Source: Astropecten irregularis
Lineage: Eukaryota; Echinodermata; Asteroidea; Paxillosida; Astropectinidae
Direction: 5' to 3'
Assembly: GCA_963971285.1 (NCBI GenBank)
Contig: OZ020245.1
Location: forward strand, 24,938,983 to 25,002,982
DNA length: 64,000 nt
Positions 36,248 through 49,424 of this stretch are shown here, in pieces; position 1 is the stretch's first letter, and every line of letters starts with the position of its first letter. The notes below the pieces were generated by a model. It was not told the DNA's origin and ran no database searches. It saw nothing but the letters and a program-made list of their open reading frames with translations. The position numbers and the translations under genes were made by a program.

Positions 36248-39200
36248 TGTATGCTCATATAGCTGCCCGCAAAGATATACAACATCCTGTGGGTTTTGGG
36301 GTTGGGACAGGTGTACAAGATACAGGTGTGTTCCATTTTCTTTTACCGTTCTAGGAGCCAATTGTGTGCAGTTTTCACAAAGCGCTATAATGTTTTAAAG
36401 AATACACACGAGGATAGACAAAAAGGATGCGCCGACCTAATTTTCATGATTTGTATACTTTCACTTGAACTATCACTGGGGCCGTGTAATGTGTATTTCT
36501 CAGAAATTATCACAACCTGGGGTTCTGTGCTTCACCTCTAGTGAGGAGACTAGATACATTTCGTCTTTGAAGTCTCTGAAGTTTCATTTGGCCTTGCAAG
36601 TGGAGCCTGGATGCTTCCTGGAAACCAATAATTTGTGGGTTTGGGAAAGAATGAGTCACAGTTCTTGGTATTGTTGTTAATTTCTTTTTATCTTTCTAAA
36701 TTAATTATTTGGAAGGGTTGATGCTTTTTCTTTTGTGGATATTAATGCTAAACACACTGTTTACTTACTCCATTTGGGGAGGGATATTCTTGATTCTTTC
36801 TTAGGATATTGTGATTGTAGTATACATGTACATGTATCATACTTAATTAAATATATTCGGCCTTATTGGCTAATTCATTTTCGTCGCTCTTACTGACTAT
36901 ACTGCCCTCCATACAACGACGTTTCATATTGCTACAATTACAAACCTTTCTGGCATCAGGGACACTACATGTTATAGATGCTGTGCGGGATGGACTGGTT
37001 CAACCTCAACGGGATGTACTACTCGTGAGTATCTTATTATTATGTCTCAAATAGAGTAACTGGAGCTACAATTGTTTGTTTTTTTAAACATTGACTGGAA
37101 TTCATATATCACAGTAATGCAAGTGAACACATGTCATGCTGGCCTGTGATGAATCATGCATTACTTGTTGGTGCATAGAGAGGAATAATTATATAAGCCT
37201 AGACATAGTCATACAAATAAAACAAACATTTCTCTTGAAAGACAAAATCAATGTGCCCCCTTTGTGACAACAATGTACAACGACTTTTGTAATCTCAGAT
37301 TAGCTCTATACTTCACTCTGAGCAAGGTAAGAGTTTTATCTCATGCCTATTATTGAAGCATTATGATGAAAGTTTTTCCTAAAAAGAACAAAAACTCACA
37401 AATCCTATGTTGATCACGAAACGGATCTTGCTATGCCGTAATCAAACTCAGATCCTGGTGCAGTTGAATAGTTAATGCATTTTTCTATTGAACTATTGCA
37501 GCCATATGTACTTCATCATGCACCAATGGTGGTAGGTGCACCAGCCCAAATTACTGCAGTAGCTGTAACCGGGGCTACTACTCACCACGATGCAACCGTA
37601 AGTCTACATGAACTGCATCCATCATCAGAATGTATAGTTTAGTAAATATTTAGGCTTTTCAGAAATATCACAAAACACTTAAAAAAAATTACAAAAAATC
37701 GTGAAAACATTTTTTGTAAGTGCCAGTTAGTGCCACAAGGCCTTGAATATCTTACAATGTCAATAAATAATCATGAGAGACAAACAAAAATGTTTAAATA
37801 AAAAAAAAAATTCAACTTATACAGTACAAATGAAAACATCAAAAGTTCCTGAAACGAATATCTCCAGTAGCTATATTCATCAATTGTCAATTAGGTATAC
37901 ATAAAAACAAGAATTTTGTACGTTCCGCGGTATTTTTGCTCCGTGAAAAAACTAGACTTTTTATGTATGTTCTACACCCAAGAGATACAACAAAAATCTG
38001 AAACATCTTTGCTAAATAGCTTTTAGCACATCACCAAAAATTCCATTTACGAACATCACATAACAGCAACAACAAACAAACAAACAAACCATAAGAATCG
38101 TAAAAAAATTAGTCTAACACATTACAGAAAGGTAGCTCTCAAAATGGAAAAGCAATAGTCAAGAACGTGTTCAGGTGGCTGCGATTCCCGGGATTCTTTC
38201 ACCCGGCGTACCGGCTCCCATAAGTCCACTTTTGGCTAATTACTGGCAAGCCGGCTACTACATGCTATGATCCGCCCAAGACCTTAGCCCAACATGTAAA
38301 GCTCTGATCGACTAAAATCTACCCCATTCTAATGCAATTTGTGGGGTTTATTCTACAAACAGGGTGCAACTCCATCCCAAACTGTCTCGCTGTGTATTGC
38401 AGCACTGGAACTAACCAAAGATGCGACGCATGTGACGGTGACTTCGGCCCTGCACTGGGATCAGCTTTCAAGAAGTCATCTGATCAAAGACAGTGCATCA
38501 GTAAGTTTTGGTCGGATAGGACTTTGCAGATTACATTGGCCAGGCATGAAGGGGAAATAGGAAAGAGATTCTCGGGATTTTCTCTGGATTAGAATACAAG
38601 ATATGAATTTATTGTTGGATGTTCTGTACTTGTTTTGGGTTGGTTTTTGAGAACAATTTCCATGAAAAATGAGGATCAAAAACTGTGAGTGTCTGTTGGT
38701 TCGACAAAAATCAGGTCAAAGAATTTGTTATGGGTTTTACAATGTGATTAATTTGCTCAAATATGACCAACATCCCTTTAAATGATCTTTTGATGACAGG
38801 CTTAAAATCATGTCATTTTCTGTGAGATGAACTGAGTACAGATTAAAGGTAGTATCATACTTTGGTAGCATACCGAAACAGAAATCTCCACAGATTTACC
38901 TATAACTTACATGCCGTTCAATTTTTTTCTGCCTGAAATTCTGTATTTATCCAGAAAAGAGTAAAACCCAGTGAACAAAATAATGTTTGATCTTTTAAAA
39001 ATCAAAAATAAAAGAGAAAAGACTTAAGAAATACTGTGACCATTTGTTACATGTTTTCTCAAAAAGTGGGCACCGTATGGGACTGAAATTTTCACAGATG
39101 ACTGTTACTGTATCTTCCTTGATGTTTTTGCCCATTAATCTGTATTTCTTTGACAAAAACCAAAGTATGATATTCCATTAATCAGAGAGTCTGACTTGCC

Positions 39201-42200
39201 TCTTTTTTTTCCAGAGCAATGTTCTTGGAGGAGTGACAGTAATGCCTGTTTCCCAGGATCCTGCACGAATGGAGAGTGTACATGCAGCAGTGGATTCTAC
39301 GGACCAGACTGCAGATCAAGTCAGTTAATTCAATATAATCTTACAATAAAATTGCCCTTTTTAAAGGATAAATAAAGTATTTTGAATTGAAATTGATTTT
39401 ATTTTGTAGTAAGCAAGTTGTCATCTGATCTATTGAGACCTATGAGGTCACTCGATCATTCTGATGTTAGTCCAATGCAAAGCAATACAATTTTTTAGAT
39501 CATTTGAGTTACGTATAGGCTCATGTGACCTATAATACTGTCAATACCAGCGTTTTGTCGCAAAATACAACAAAAAATTTAGTCGAAAACACCAAAAGAT
39601 GCCACAAATATGTAATGTATCCTGTTGTAAAATAAAGATAGATATATTCGTAGCTGTCACACCCTGTTTAGTTATAGATTCCATGTGGTGTGTATATATT
39701 TACGTGCATATAATATTAATCTGAAGATGACCACATAGCACTCTACTTTTGTTGTTATTTGTTTCATTCAAAATTCAGTGTCTGCAAGCCAAGTCCCTGT
39801 GATACACGACTACCGTGCGACGCTCATGAAGCCAGGCCTATCATTGGAGTCTCCATCAACCCCTGGTAGCACTGGTACAGTATTCACGGATGAGATTGGC
39901 TTCACCAGTTTGACGGTCAGTTGGACAACATCCTACCAACCAACTGGACTTCCAGACCCTTCTGCTGGGGGACATCCATATGTCTGGAGTTATAGTCTTG
40001 GTATTGTGAATTCAGGAGTGTCGGCTTATGTGATGTGTAAGTGTACACATGACTTTTCCAAATACATCTTTCCTAACCGTACAGTGCTTGCACGCCAAAA
40101 TTGTGTGAGCTGTCCTTGAAACTAACCACACTTAGGCTATCCTGACTGGAAATTAATCTATCTAGGTCTTGGAAGACTATATAGATCTCTGCATTTTTTT
40201 CCATTTTTAAAACAGCATATGGTCCCTGAGAATGTTTTAATGCTGGGTATCTTTTCTGTTTCACATCAGCTGCAACAGGTGAAAACATGTTGATAGCATC
40301 GCATCCGTGTAACTTCACTGCTGATCGTAATGACCCAGCAGCAACCGTCTTAACATGTGATGCTACCTTTACTTTTGATAACAGCACATGGACAACTGGA
40401 GATGTGTATGTATTTTCGTCAAATTCAAATCTATGACCCTGATCTTATAATTGTTGGAATATCTGGAGGTTTCATTTCATATTCACGTATTCATGTTGTT
40501 TAAGACAAATTTAAAGGGATGAAATGCTTGGTTGAATCGTTATAATATCAATGGTAGTGAATAATGATTGTGTATGGAGTACGTTTGTTATGAAAGAATC
40601 TCAAAAGAATGGGGATATTATGTTTCATTTCCTTTACATGAGGAAAAATATACAACGTCATTGCATTATCATATAGCCGAGTTTCTTTTGATGCAGTTCA
40701 GCTCAATTTTTAACGTGGTAGAGTATTTATAATGTGCAGTAGACATATTAAGAGGTTGTACCATTTGTACCCTTTTGTTACCCTTTTTTTAGTTTGAGCT
40801 ACGCTATTCACTCCACAAGTGGTGGGAACTTGAAACTGTACGACAGAGACCATGCCAATTACATCATTACCCGTTACTATAACGGTGCGACACGAACCAC
40901 CTATGGGTCTTACACATTCGCCTTGGATGGGCCTTACCACTGTGTGGGTAATGCCTCGTGTCAAACGTCTATGCTACATGCAAGCAAGGATGTGACATCA
41001 CAGGTTGGTTGTTCATCGTGTATATTCTGGAACTTTTTTGTGGATGTTGGTTGATTACTCTCCTTTATGTCTACTTGTATGTCTACAGGATGGATGCATC
41101 CACTGTGTTTAACACAGTCTGTAATAGTACATCATTATTGAGGAGTCAATCATAGGTGTAGAAGGCCAGTAAATGCTATGTTAAGGAATCACAAAATTAG
41201 TTTTATCAAATCTACATCATCCCCTATCTTGAATTTTGTTCGAAGCCTGTGTTATCAGTCACATGGGAAGGCTGGGAGTCAGATCACGCTGCTATCAAGG
41301 AATACAACCTAGAAGTAAGGCAGCTGACAGGTACTAATGGAGATGAGATGACTGAAGACTTTGACATCCCAGCAGTGTATGATGGTGTGGCTGCATCAGG
41401 ACAAAATGTAACTCTTCCGCATGTTGGTGAGTTGTTGCAATCATTGAAACTAACATTAAGACTATTCTGGGCATGTAATAATTATGACTTTCAATGATGT
41501 GATTATTAACCTGAATTGATGCTGTTGTTCCTGTTTCTTCCAATTCGTTGTCCATAGGAGTTTATTCCGTCGTACTCTCTGTCATTGACAATGCTAACGT
41601 TGAGAGGCTGAGCAGACGATTTGTCATCTTTGATAACAACACGAGTGGCGTTACTGTTCGAAGTAATTACCCTATGCGTGTGCTGGCAGCAACTCAACTT
41701 ACTCAAGACAACGGATTCGCCTGGTTGTCCAATCTAGACCCTGACAGGAAGACAATGTCAGTACGTCTTGATTGGCAGAACCATTTCATCAATCACTATC
41801 ACAATGATCAAGGGTTGCTCAAACCCATTGCCATATATGCAAAGGGCGTCATTGATTTTGGTAAGTAAAAACAGGCGGGAAGGTCACGTTTGAGTTATAT
41901 TGATGTCAATGGATGGCAGTATATAGCTTGAATATATAAAGACATTTTAGCCATGGTACGGCAAAAATTGCTACAACTGAGGTCAGCAAGTTATAACTCT
42001 TATTAAAACGGCCAATTGACTGAAAGGTGTATTATTTTAAGGCAATTCATAGCTTCATTAACTCATTAATTTGTATTATGATAGCAAACAAATTGTACCA
42101 CAGGCATAGTAAGCGTTAAAATGGTTCCAGTTAATTTTGTAATTGATTTCTGTCATCAGAGTATGACCAGAACTTTGGACAGCGTGGTCGTGCAGCGGTT

Positions 42201-45200
42201 GACAATGCCCTCGGCGTTACTGAGTTCCGAGTCTTTCATGACATTGATAACACCGGTAGACAATCCATCTTGAACATTACTGGGTCAACAGACCACTGGA
42301 GGAAAGAAGCCACGAACACCGAAGCAGCCTTCAACTTGACACTGATGGACGGTGATTCCATTAAGTTTTGGGTGGAAGCCAGAGACCTCATTGGCCACTT
42401 TGTGAGGGACAGCTTGTCAGCTCATTTTGATTCATCTCCACCAATAATCAAAGCCTTTGAGGTATTTGTTGATGTGTTTAACATAAGGTTAGTATATGAT
42501 TGGAACAATCGATCAAGAAGCTTAATGTGATATGATTGATTAAGTTATCAATTTCTAATGCATAAAATGAACAAACAAAATGTTATTCTTTACAGAGCGG
42601 AGTTGCAGGCCTATGACATGCACAGTGGTATACAGAGTATTGCCTGGACTCTGATTGACAATGCAACTGGCTCAGTGGTAGTGTCTGGGAGTGACTCAGT
42701 AATTGCTTTGGTGTGTATATCTTTCCTACCAACCTTCCTCTTGCTTTTGGAGTACATGTATGATACAAAAATCTTCTGATCTATATTACTATACACTGTA
42801 TAACACACTATAAAGCTGGTTGGCCCCAATGGTCACTCTGAATCACCAAAGAGGAATCAGACTTCTAAAGGTGGCCTTATAGTCAAGATGGGTGCCATTA
42901 CACACTTACATTTTGTCGTATATGGACTGGCTAATGAATGGTAGAATGCAGACTGGTATGCAATGCCTCCATTAGTTAACATCATTCATTATGAGGCCAG
43001 GTCGAATCAGTCAGTATCAGATCCCTAAAACAACCATTTGAAGAAGACGGCTTGTTTTTTCGTGTTTTTAGAGAGGACGAAGCTCTTGTATTAAAAATGC
43101 ATTTGCACATGACATAGGCTGTTACGCTATTAATATATTCATGATGTCCTTATGCGATAAACATTTTGCAGATGGTTGACAAAATGATCGATGGGTCTGT
43201 TTACAGCTGAAGTACTTTGTCTCAGAATCCACAATTTCATGTAGGCCTAATCAGTATAAGTTTGCAAAATGTTATACCCTGCATCATTTGAATTTTCAAC
43301 AGGATAATGAACAGTGCAATTCAACCGAGTGTACGTGCATCCCGATTGGTGATTGTTACCCAGTAGTGCACACGTTTAAAGTGGATTTACCACAAGACTT
43401 CCATGATCGAGCTTACTACATCAGACTCTCGGTATTCAACCGTGCTGGACTTATAACACATGACGTAGCGAAGGTAGGCCCAAATCTAGATCCAGTAACA
43501 GGGGTGCTGAACTCCCTTTTTTAATTGGGGGGGGGGGGGGGGGGGTAGGGGGGTTGCGACGGTCGCTAGACCGGACTAAATGTACCACAGGCTTGCCTGT
43601 AGAACAGTCAAGATCAATTCCAACATATCTCATCCTTGCTAGTATTGCTCTCTTTGTAAGTAAAAAGCCCTGCATGGTACAAGCCTATGATCAGGTCTTG
43701 TATGTTTTGCTAAATTGCTTTATATCCTGTGGTCTCTTTCTGTTTTAGCTCCCTTAACTAAAGTGCCAGTGACCTTGTTTCTGGCAAACTTGCATTTTTT
43801 AATATCATAAGGATATTTATATAAATAAAGAGAGATTTAGACAAATCTTTGGCTATTTGATTTACAGATCACGGTGACTTCAAGCACTGTTGTCAAAGTG
43901 GCTGAATCGCTGTCTGCTATTACCAATGAAACCTCCATGATAGATGATTCTACTGTGAATTCTGTGGCCAATATATTGGATAGCATTGTAGACATTCAAG
44001 ACACGTCTCCTGAGGTGAGTTATACCTCTTTGCACCACGATTAAACCTGAACTCCAGAAACCACACCACTGTGTTTATATTGGACGAATCTCTTTAAACA
44101 CAAGGAATGAATACACTTAACACACCTAGACCTATTGTAAACCTATATACCATTTAAGATTTTGCAGTTAACTTGTGTCAAAGATACCTTGACTGGTTTT
44201 CACGATGACAGGTAACCACAAATGTTGTTGGGGCAGTGAGCAACCTCCTGGAAGCTAATGACGATCAGTTGAGCGGAACCCAGGCAGCTGCCAACTCCTC
44301 CTCTCGAATCATCAGATCGTTGTCCAAGCAGATCTCAAATGTTCTCGCCGCTGGAAAGAACGTGACTGAGGTTCGGGACAACCTGGCTGTCGTTGCTGTT
44401 CACGTCCCACCTGCCACTGTGGCAGATGGTTTCAGCTTCGCAGCTCTCTCTGGACAGAATGGACCTCAGTCTTTGACCGAGGAACAGATTGTGTATGGTT
44501 CCGATGAAGAAATTCCAGCTGAGCAAGTGACAGCATCAATTCGACTTCCAGGAGAGGCTCTGGAACAATTTCCTGCAGGTAAAACAAATTAACTTAAAAA
44601 TCACAAGAAATAATTTTTAAGATGAAAAGACAATGCAGTAGTGTTTTTGCTGTCATAGTAGGTTGCAGTAAGTTTGAGCTAAATGTTGAAAAGGTATACA
44701 GAATGTAGGCCTATGCATTCTCCTGCATCTACTATACCTACAGGTCAACCCATTCCAGTCAGCTTCATCCTGTATCAGAACACCAAACTCTTCCGGTCTC
44801 AGATGATCAGCAATTCTGAGTCATCAAACACGATGAGGTACATTGACAGTCAGGTCATTGCTGCCACAGTGGAGGGAGCACGTATTGAAAACCTTCAGGA
44901 GGAGGATCCAGTTGCCATAGCATTTCATCAGAAACAAGTAAGAAACGATTGTATGTGGATACATTACTTTCAAGTTGGTTTGGGCGTGGGTGGGGTGGGG
45001 TGGGAGTTGTGTATGACAGCAAGGGGATGCTGAGGAACACAAAATCATCCACGAATGTAAAGATATCCCTTTTAATACATATCCCTTTGGTAATGTTCTC
45101 ACTGAGGAGGGGTTTGAGTGCCAGGGAGAATACTTTGAACTTAACATGCGATCACCAGCACACATGAATTATGTATCCATTCCTATCTCAGATGATGGAT

Positions 45201-47778
45201 CCCAACCTAAATACTGGCCAACAAAGTTCACACTGTGTGTTCTGGGATTTCGGTCTTGAGAATGGTATTGGAGACTGGTCGACCGAAGGCTGCAAGATGC
45301 GTCAAGCGGTCAATGGAAGGACGATCTGTCATTGTGATCATACCACCAACTTCGCCGTGCTTGTGGTAAGACAAAGATTATGAAGATACACAGCAAGGGA
45401 TTAAAGCATTTATATTGTTCTTAGTATAAAGTAACATGAATATGTGTGTAAATCAAATCAAAGCATGTTCTAAGACAAATAATGACAGAATAAGAATAAG
45501 ACATACATTTAAGAATTGCACATTACAGGAGCCATTGAATGTTACTCTTGACTGAAGGTTGAACAACATTACAATTATGCTTTTTCCCATGCAGTTTTAC
45601 CCGTTTCCATCATTCTTCCTTTTAATTTGTGTATTTGTATATAGACCATCCATGGTGTGAGCAGTTTTGCTTTGGATGTCTTCAGTAAAATTGGATGTAG
45701 TATCTCCATCATAGCCCTGATTATTACAATCTTTGTATACACAGCCATCAAGTAAGTGAAACTAACCAATCACACTCACGTTATTATTCTAAGGCCCTGT
45801 CTCATATACGAAAACTTGGTTCTCACTTATTGGGCAAAACATATACATGCACCAAACTCCTTGCAGATTCTAGTGAAATGGTACAATGCTTGTCAGATGT
45901 CAGGTGAAGGATCATGGGGTCGATTTCACGAAGCCCTACTATCGATCGTAACTCGAGTTACGAAGGCTAACTCATCGTAGGGGTTTATCCTACGTGGGGC
46001 TGCAATGTATCATAAGTTCTGCGACTGATAGTAAATTATGATGAGTTACGATGGTGAAATCGACCCATGGTCTTCTAATGAGGAGACATTCTACTGCATT
46101 TGCCAGCCTGACTGAATTTTTCTGTGCTATCCATAGGTCAGTAAGATCATCAACAGCTGGGCGCATCCTCATCAGTTTCTGTCTCTCATTGCTCCTGCTG
46201 TACCTCGTCTTCGTAGCTGGCATAGATCATACATCATCTTCAGGAGGTTGCATCTTTACAGCCGTCTTGCTGCATTACCTGTCACTGACCTCCGTGGCTT
46301 GGATGGCTGTAGAAGCAACAAACCTCTATCTCAAGCTGGTCAAGATCTTTGATGCTCACGTGCATCGCTTCATGCTGAAAGCATCTCTTGCTGCCTGGGG
46401 TAGGTGTATTACCAGTAACCTAGACAAAATGCTGATATCTTAGTCTGACATTGATTCAGAGAATAATTATACAAAATCTATTAAATGTCACATAGAACAT
46501 GAAAAAGTCATCAGCTTACTGCTATAGTTGATCGAAACAATAATCATGTGCTGTGAAGCCTGTCTTATTACTATTTGTTGTCTTAATTATCTGTCAGGAC
46601 TCCCATTGCTTGTGATTATCGTGATTCTGGCTGTGGATTATACAGTATATGGAAACGAAACAAGGTATGTTAAGTCTTGTATTCTGTACTGTCACCAAGT
46701 ACTTACACATTGCTATCAGCATGCATTTGCATGTAATTTCATCAGTAACATTAATTACACAATGATAATGCCTTGCGTAAAAAAGGTCCGTTTATCACAA
46801 TTGCCACACAAAACTCAGGAAGGAAGATCATTTTAGATCTTAATTTGGCAAAGTTAGGAAAGCATGTCCAATTCCAGTATTTGAAGATGCCAAGAGGTAC
46901 AATTGGAAGCTTAGAGAGAGTGGAAGATAGTTCATACCTTCTTGTATTGGCTGCAGAAAATCCAGGTGACATGATGAAAGGAATGGGAGATGGGGGCGGA
47001 GTGAAAAGTAATTTGTACAGTCATGCATGCTTTTGTATTATTGTCTGGGGATCCACATCATAAGTTTTGTATAATAAATTAACTTACCTTTGTTTTGTAT
47101 TGTCATTATAGTTGCTTCTTGAAGCCTGGTGCTGCCTTCTACTATGGTCAGCTTCTCATCATCGGTCTTATAATTCTCTACAATGCCATCATTTTTGTGC
47201 TCGTCTTTCGGAAGCTGACCTGCAGCAAAAGTAAAGTCCAGGATCCCACTGATGACAGTAAGCGAAGCAAGATCATTCGGCGTCTGCAGAATATGACATC
47301 CATCTCGGTCATTCTCGGGCTGACCTGGGTTTTCGGTCTGTTCTCCGTCGTCAAGTCGGCCGCGTTCACTTTCCAGGTCCTCTTCTGTGTCTTCAACTCT
47401 CTCCAAGGTCTCTTCATTTTTCTGCTCTTCGTCTTGAGGCAGAATAAGATCAGAGAGCAAGTGAGTGACCTGATTTGTATAAGGTGGAAGACAACCCTGG
47501 AGATCAAGACAAGCAGCCAGATGACGGCCAGTTCCAGGGCAGCGGAGTCATCTGTACCCAGCAGAAAATACTGCAAAGAAGAGCCTCCCGTTTATGAGTC
47601 TTATATCACAGGCACTGACAGATTGGTACCTTCCGATGAAATACCTATTGTTGAAATAGCAGCTGGTGATGAAATAGCAACAAATGAAGTAGCAATTACT
47701 GAAATAGCAAATGATAAAATAACAAATGAATATAGCACTCTTGCTGAATTATCAACCGATGAAATTAGCAGCAAGTGA
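36248..47778 (+). CDS. Adhesion GPCR copy B: EMI-like, EGF, beta-sandwich ectodomain, GAIN-GPS, 7TM (5' end not found)
   Basis: Exons: 36248-36325, 36960-37024, 37502-37597, 38363-38500, 39215-39319, 39779-40036, 40270-40405, 40793-41003, 41246-41426, 41558-41860, 42160-42487, 42596-42710, 43303-43473, 43868-44014, 44212-44578, 44744-44937, 45192-45365, 45645-45751, 46137-46399, 46598-46664, 47112-47778. All 20 junctions keep phase, giving about 1,389 residues. Domains: a cysteine-rich EMI-like module (about 1-47; CSYSCPQRY, CGFWGWDRCTRYR, CYRCCAGW); three EGF-like modules (48-160); a beta-sandwich-like, N-glycosylation-rich region (161-728); GAIN with GPS (about 729-1,022; CHCDHTT|NFAVL region, cleavage at H-T|T); seven helices (about 1,030-1,290); and a tail with EIA/EVA repeats. 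Such receptors sit in the plasma membrane, self-cleave at the GPS and couple adhesion to G proteins. The signal-peptide exon was not found. Subfamily is not assigned. Confidence 0.85.
38847..39177. mobile_element. MITE with TTAA target (AGGTAGTATCATAC subfamily), in a copy B intron
   Basis: It begins AGGTAGTATCATACTTTGG and ends CCAAAGTATGATATTCCA. TTAA flanks both sides. It lies in the intron between the second and third EGF exons, ending 37 bases before the exon at 39,215. Confidence 0.7.
45917..46066. mobile_element. Intronic MITE shared with copy A
   Basis: Ends are GGGTCGATTTCAC and GTGAAATCGACCC; ATG flanks both sides. It lies between the TM1 and TM2-3 exons, at the same place as 15,780-15,926 in copy A. 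Confidence 0.65.
47630..47778 (+). repeat. Short repeats encoding the EIA/EVA-rich cytoplasmic tail of copy B
   Basis: The coding DNA repeats GAAATAGCA-like 9-mers about every 15-18 bases (DEIPIVEIA, DEIATNEVA, TEIAND). Copy A lacks this; both tails then end with similar DNA (ATTAGCAGCA just before TGA). It looks like expansion of a short repeat in the last exon. Confidence 0.6.
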
Positions 47779-48252
47779 AAACAAAGCGACAAATGAAATA
47801 CAAAATGCAAAGTTTGCAAACTATTTTAACAAACTTCAAACATACAGTTCCGGGAAGCACTTGAAATCGGTGGGAATGACGTGAGTACAATGTATAAAGT
47901 ATAATGATAGCTTATCTGGTATTTTGCCAGATTGGTGTATATCTTGCACCCTCCCGTGATGGCACACACATCCAATTGTGTGTTGCTATTGAATGTTAAC
48001 ATGATATTCCTTATTTTGGCTTCAACTAATTCCGCATTTTCTCCAAATATTCAGAATAATTATGTTTGTTGTATGAAGCCTAAAATGATGGAAAACCTTT
48101 CAATAATCTTCAATATGATAGTTACCTTCAAAACTCTCATTCGAAAAGTTATCAATGTACCAATAATCCTTCACTTTACATCGGCAGCCACAATGTAAAC
48201 ATTTTTGCATTTTGTACCAATAATTATAAGTTGAATTTCATTTTCCTGGTCA

Positions 48253-48258
48253 AATAAA
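48253..48258 (+). terminator. Polyadenylation signal for GPCR copy B
   Basis: AATAAA lies 475 bases after the stop and is followed by a GT-rich stretch (TTTTGTGTTTTCC), the usual downstream element. It is inferred from sequence only. Confidence 0.5.
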
Positions 48259-48464
48259 TAGGTAATTTTGTGTTTTCCGTCGAGTTTTTCAAATGAAATA
48301 GGCCTACAAAAATTAACGTTTTCCATCTATATTATTTCAAGTTATGCTTTGTATGTATTTGACATGTATTACGCAGATGGTGATAAAAATACATTACTCA
48401 ATATGTTTATGTTGCCTTTATTAACTCGGAAATGACGGCTTTGTTTTAGATTCAAGTATTAATA

Positions 48465-48985
48465 TGGAACATTTTACACAATTGTTTACACAGAAATATC
48501 ATCGAGGAGCATTTTAGATTATTGTTTACACAAAATATTATCATTACGGAGCATTTTCCGTCATTGTTTACACAGAAATATTAATAAGGAGCATTTTAAA
48601 TTTAGTTACATAGAAATATTAGTAAGGAGCATTTTAGATTATTGTTTACACAAAATATTATTATTATGGAGCATTTTTCATCATTGTCTACACAGAAATA
48701 TTAGTAAGGAGCATTTTATATTTAGTTACATTATAAAAATAGTATTACGGACCATTTTACATAATTGTTTACACAGAAATATTAAGAAGGAGCATTTTTC
48801 ATAGTTGATTACGCAAAATATGCTATTATGATGCATTTTACATCATTGTTTACACAGAAATATAATTATGGAGCATTTTTCATAGTTGTTGACACAAAAT
48901 ATTATTATGGAGTATGTTTACATCACTGTGTACTCAAATATTATTATGGAGAATTTTACATTATTGTTAACATCATTGTTAATAT
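48465..48985 (+). repeat. Degenerate ~45-bp tandem repeat (right copy)
   Basis: Roughly twelve imperfect units with TTTACACAGAAATATTA and GGAGCATTTT. Same family as 12,740-13,195 (inverted) and 27,185-27,345. This copy is the longest. Confidence 0.75.
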
Positions 48986-49424
48986 TATTACAGTTTCATT
49001 GTCCTCCAAACACGAGCTTTTTGGAATTTCACGATTCTTAGAAGTAATAGACCGCTTCAAATTACGGACCGGAATGATCTGAAATATTTTGAAATTCCGA
49101 AATTACAGCATTATAGGCTTATAAGGCCTGATGATTTCCAAACCTGAATCAAATCTTGTGCAATGGCTGAATCAATTTTAGTCAAGTGAAGCCTTAAACT
49201 GAGACGTTCTGTAACCTAAACTTAATGAGCCTATAATTGCCTATAGTTATTCATTATGCTTAAACAGATGATGCAAAAAAGAATACTCAAGATATCATCT
49301 TTAACTGTTTACAACTCAGACTGACTTATTGTTTAGATTTTTGTGAAATATCTTATTATTTTTTTTACGCAGAAATTTACCATACGCAATCATATTGTTC
49401 AAGTTATAATTAAATAATACGTAA

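Noticed and set aside
43554-43675. Possible exon after a CCACAG acceptor in a copy B intron
   Set aside because: Entered in phase 0 from exon 43,303-43,473 it meets TAG after three codons, and the exons on either side join in frame without it.
46773-47063. 96-codon ORF between the TM4 and TM5 exons of copy B, partly matched at 14,759-14,947 in copy A
   Set aside because: TM4 and TM5 exons join in frame without it (YGNET|SCFLKP). The matching DNA in copy A differs by indels that change frame, and the peptide has no membrane character. It is intron homology.
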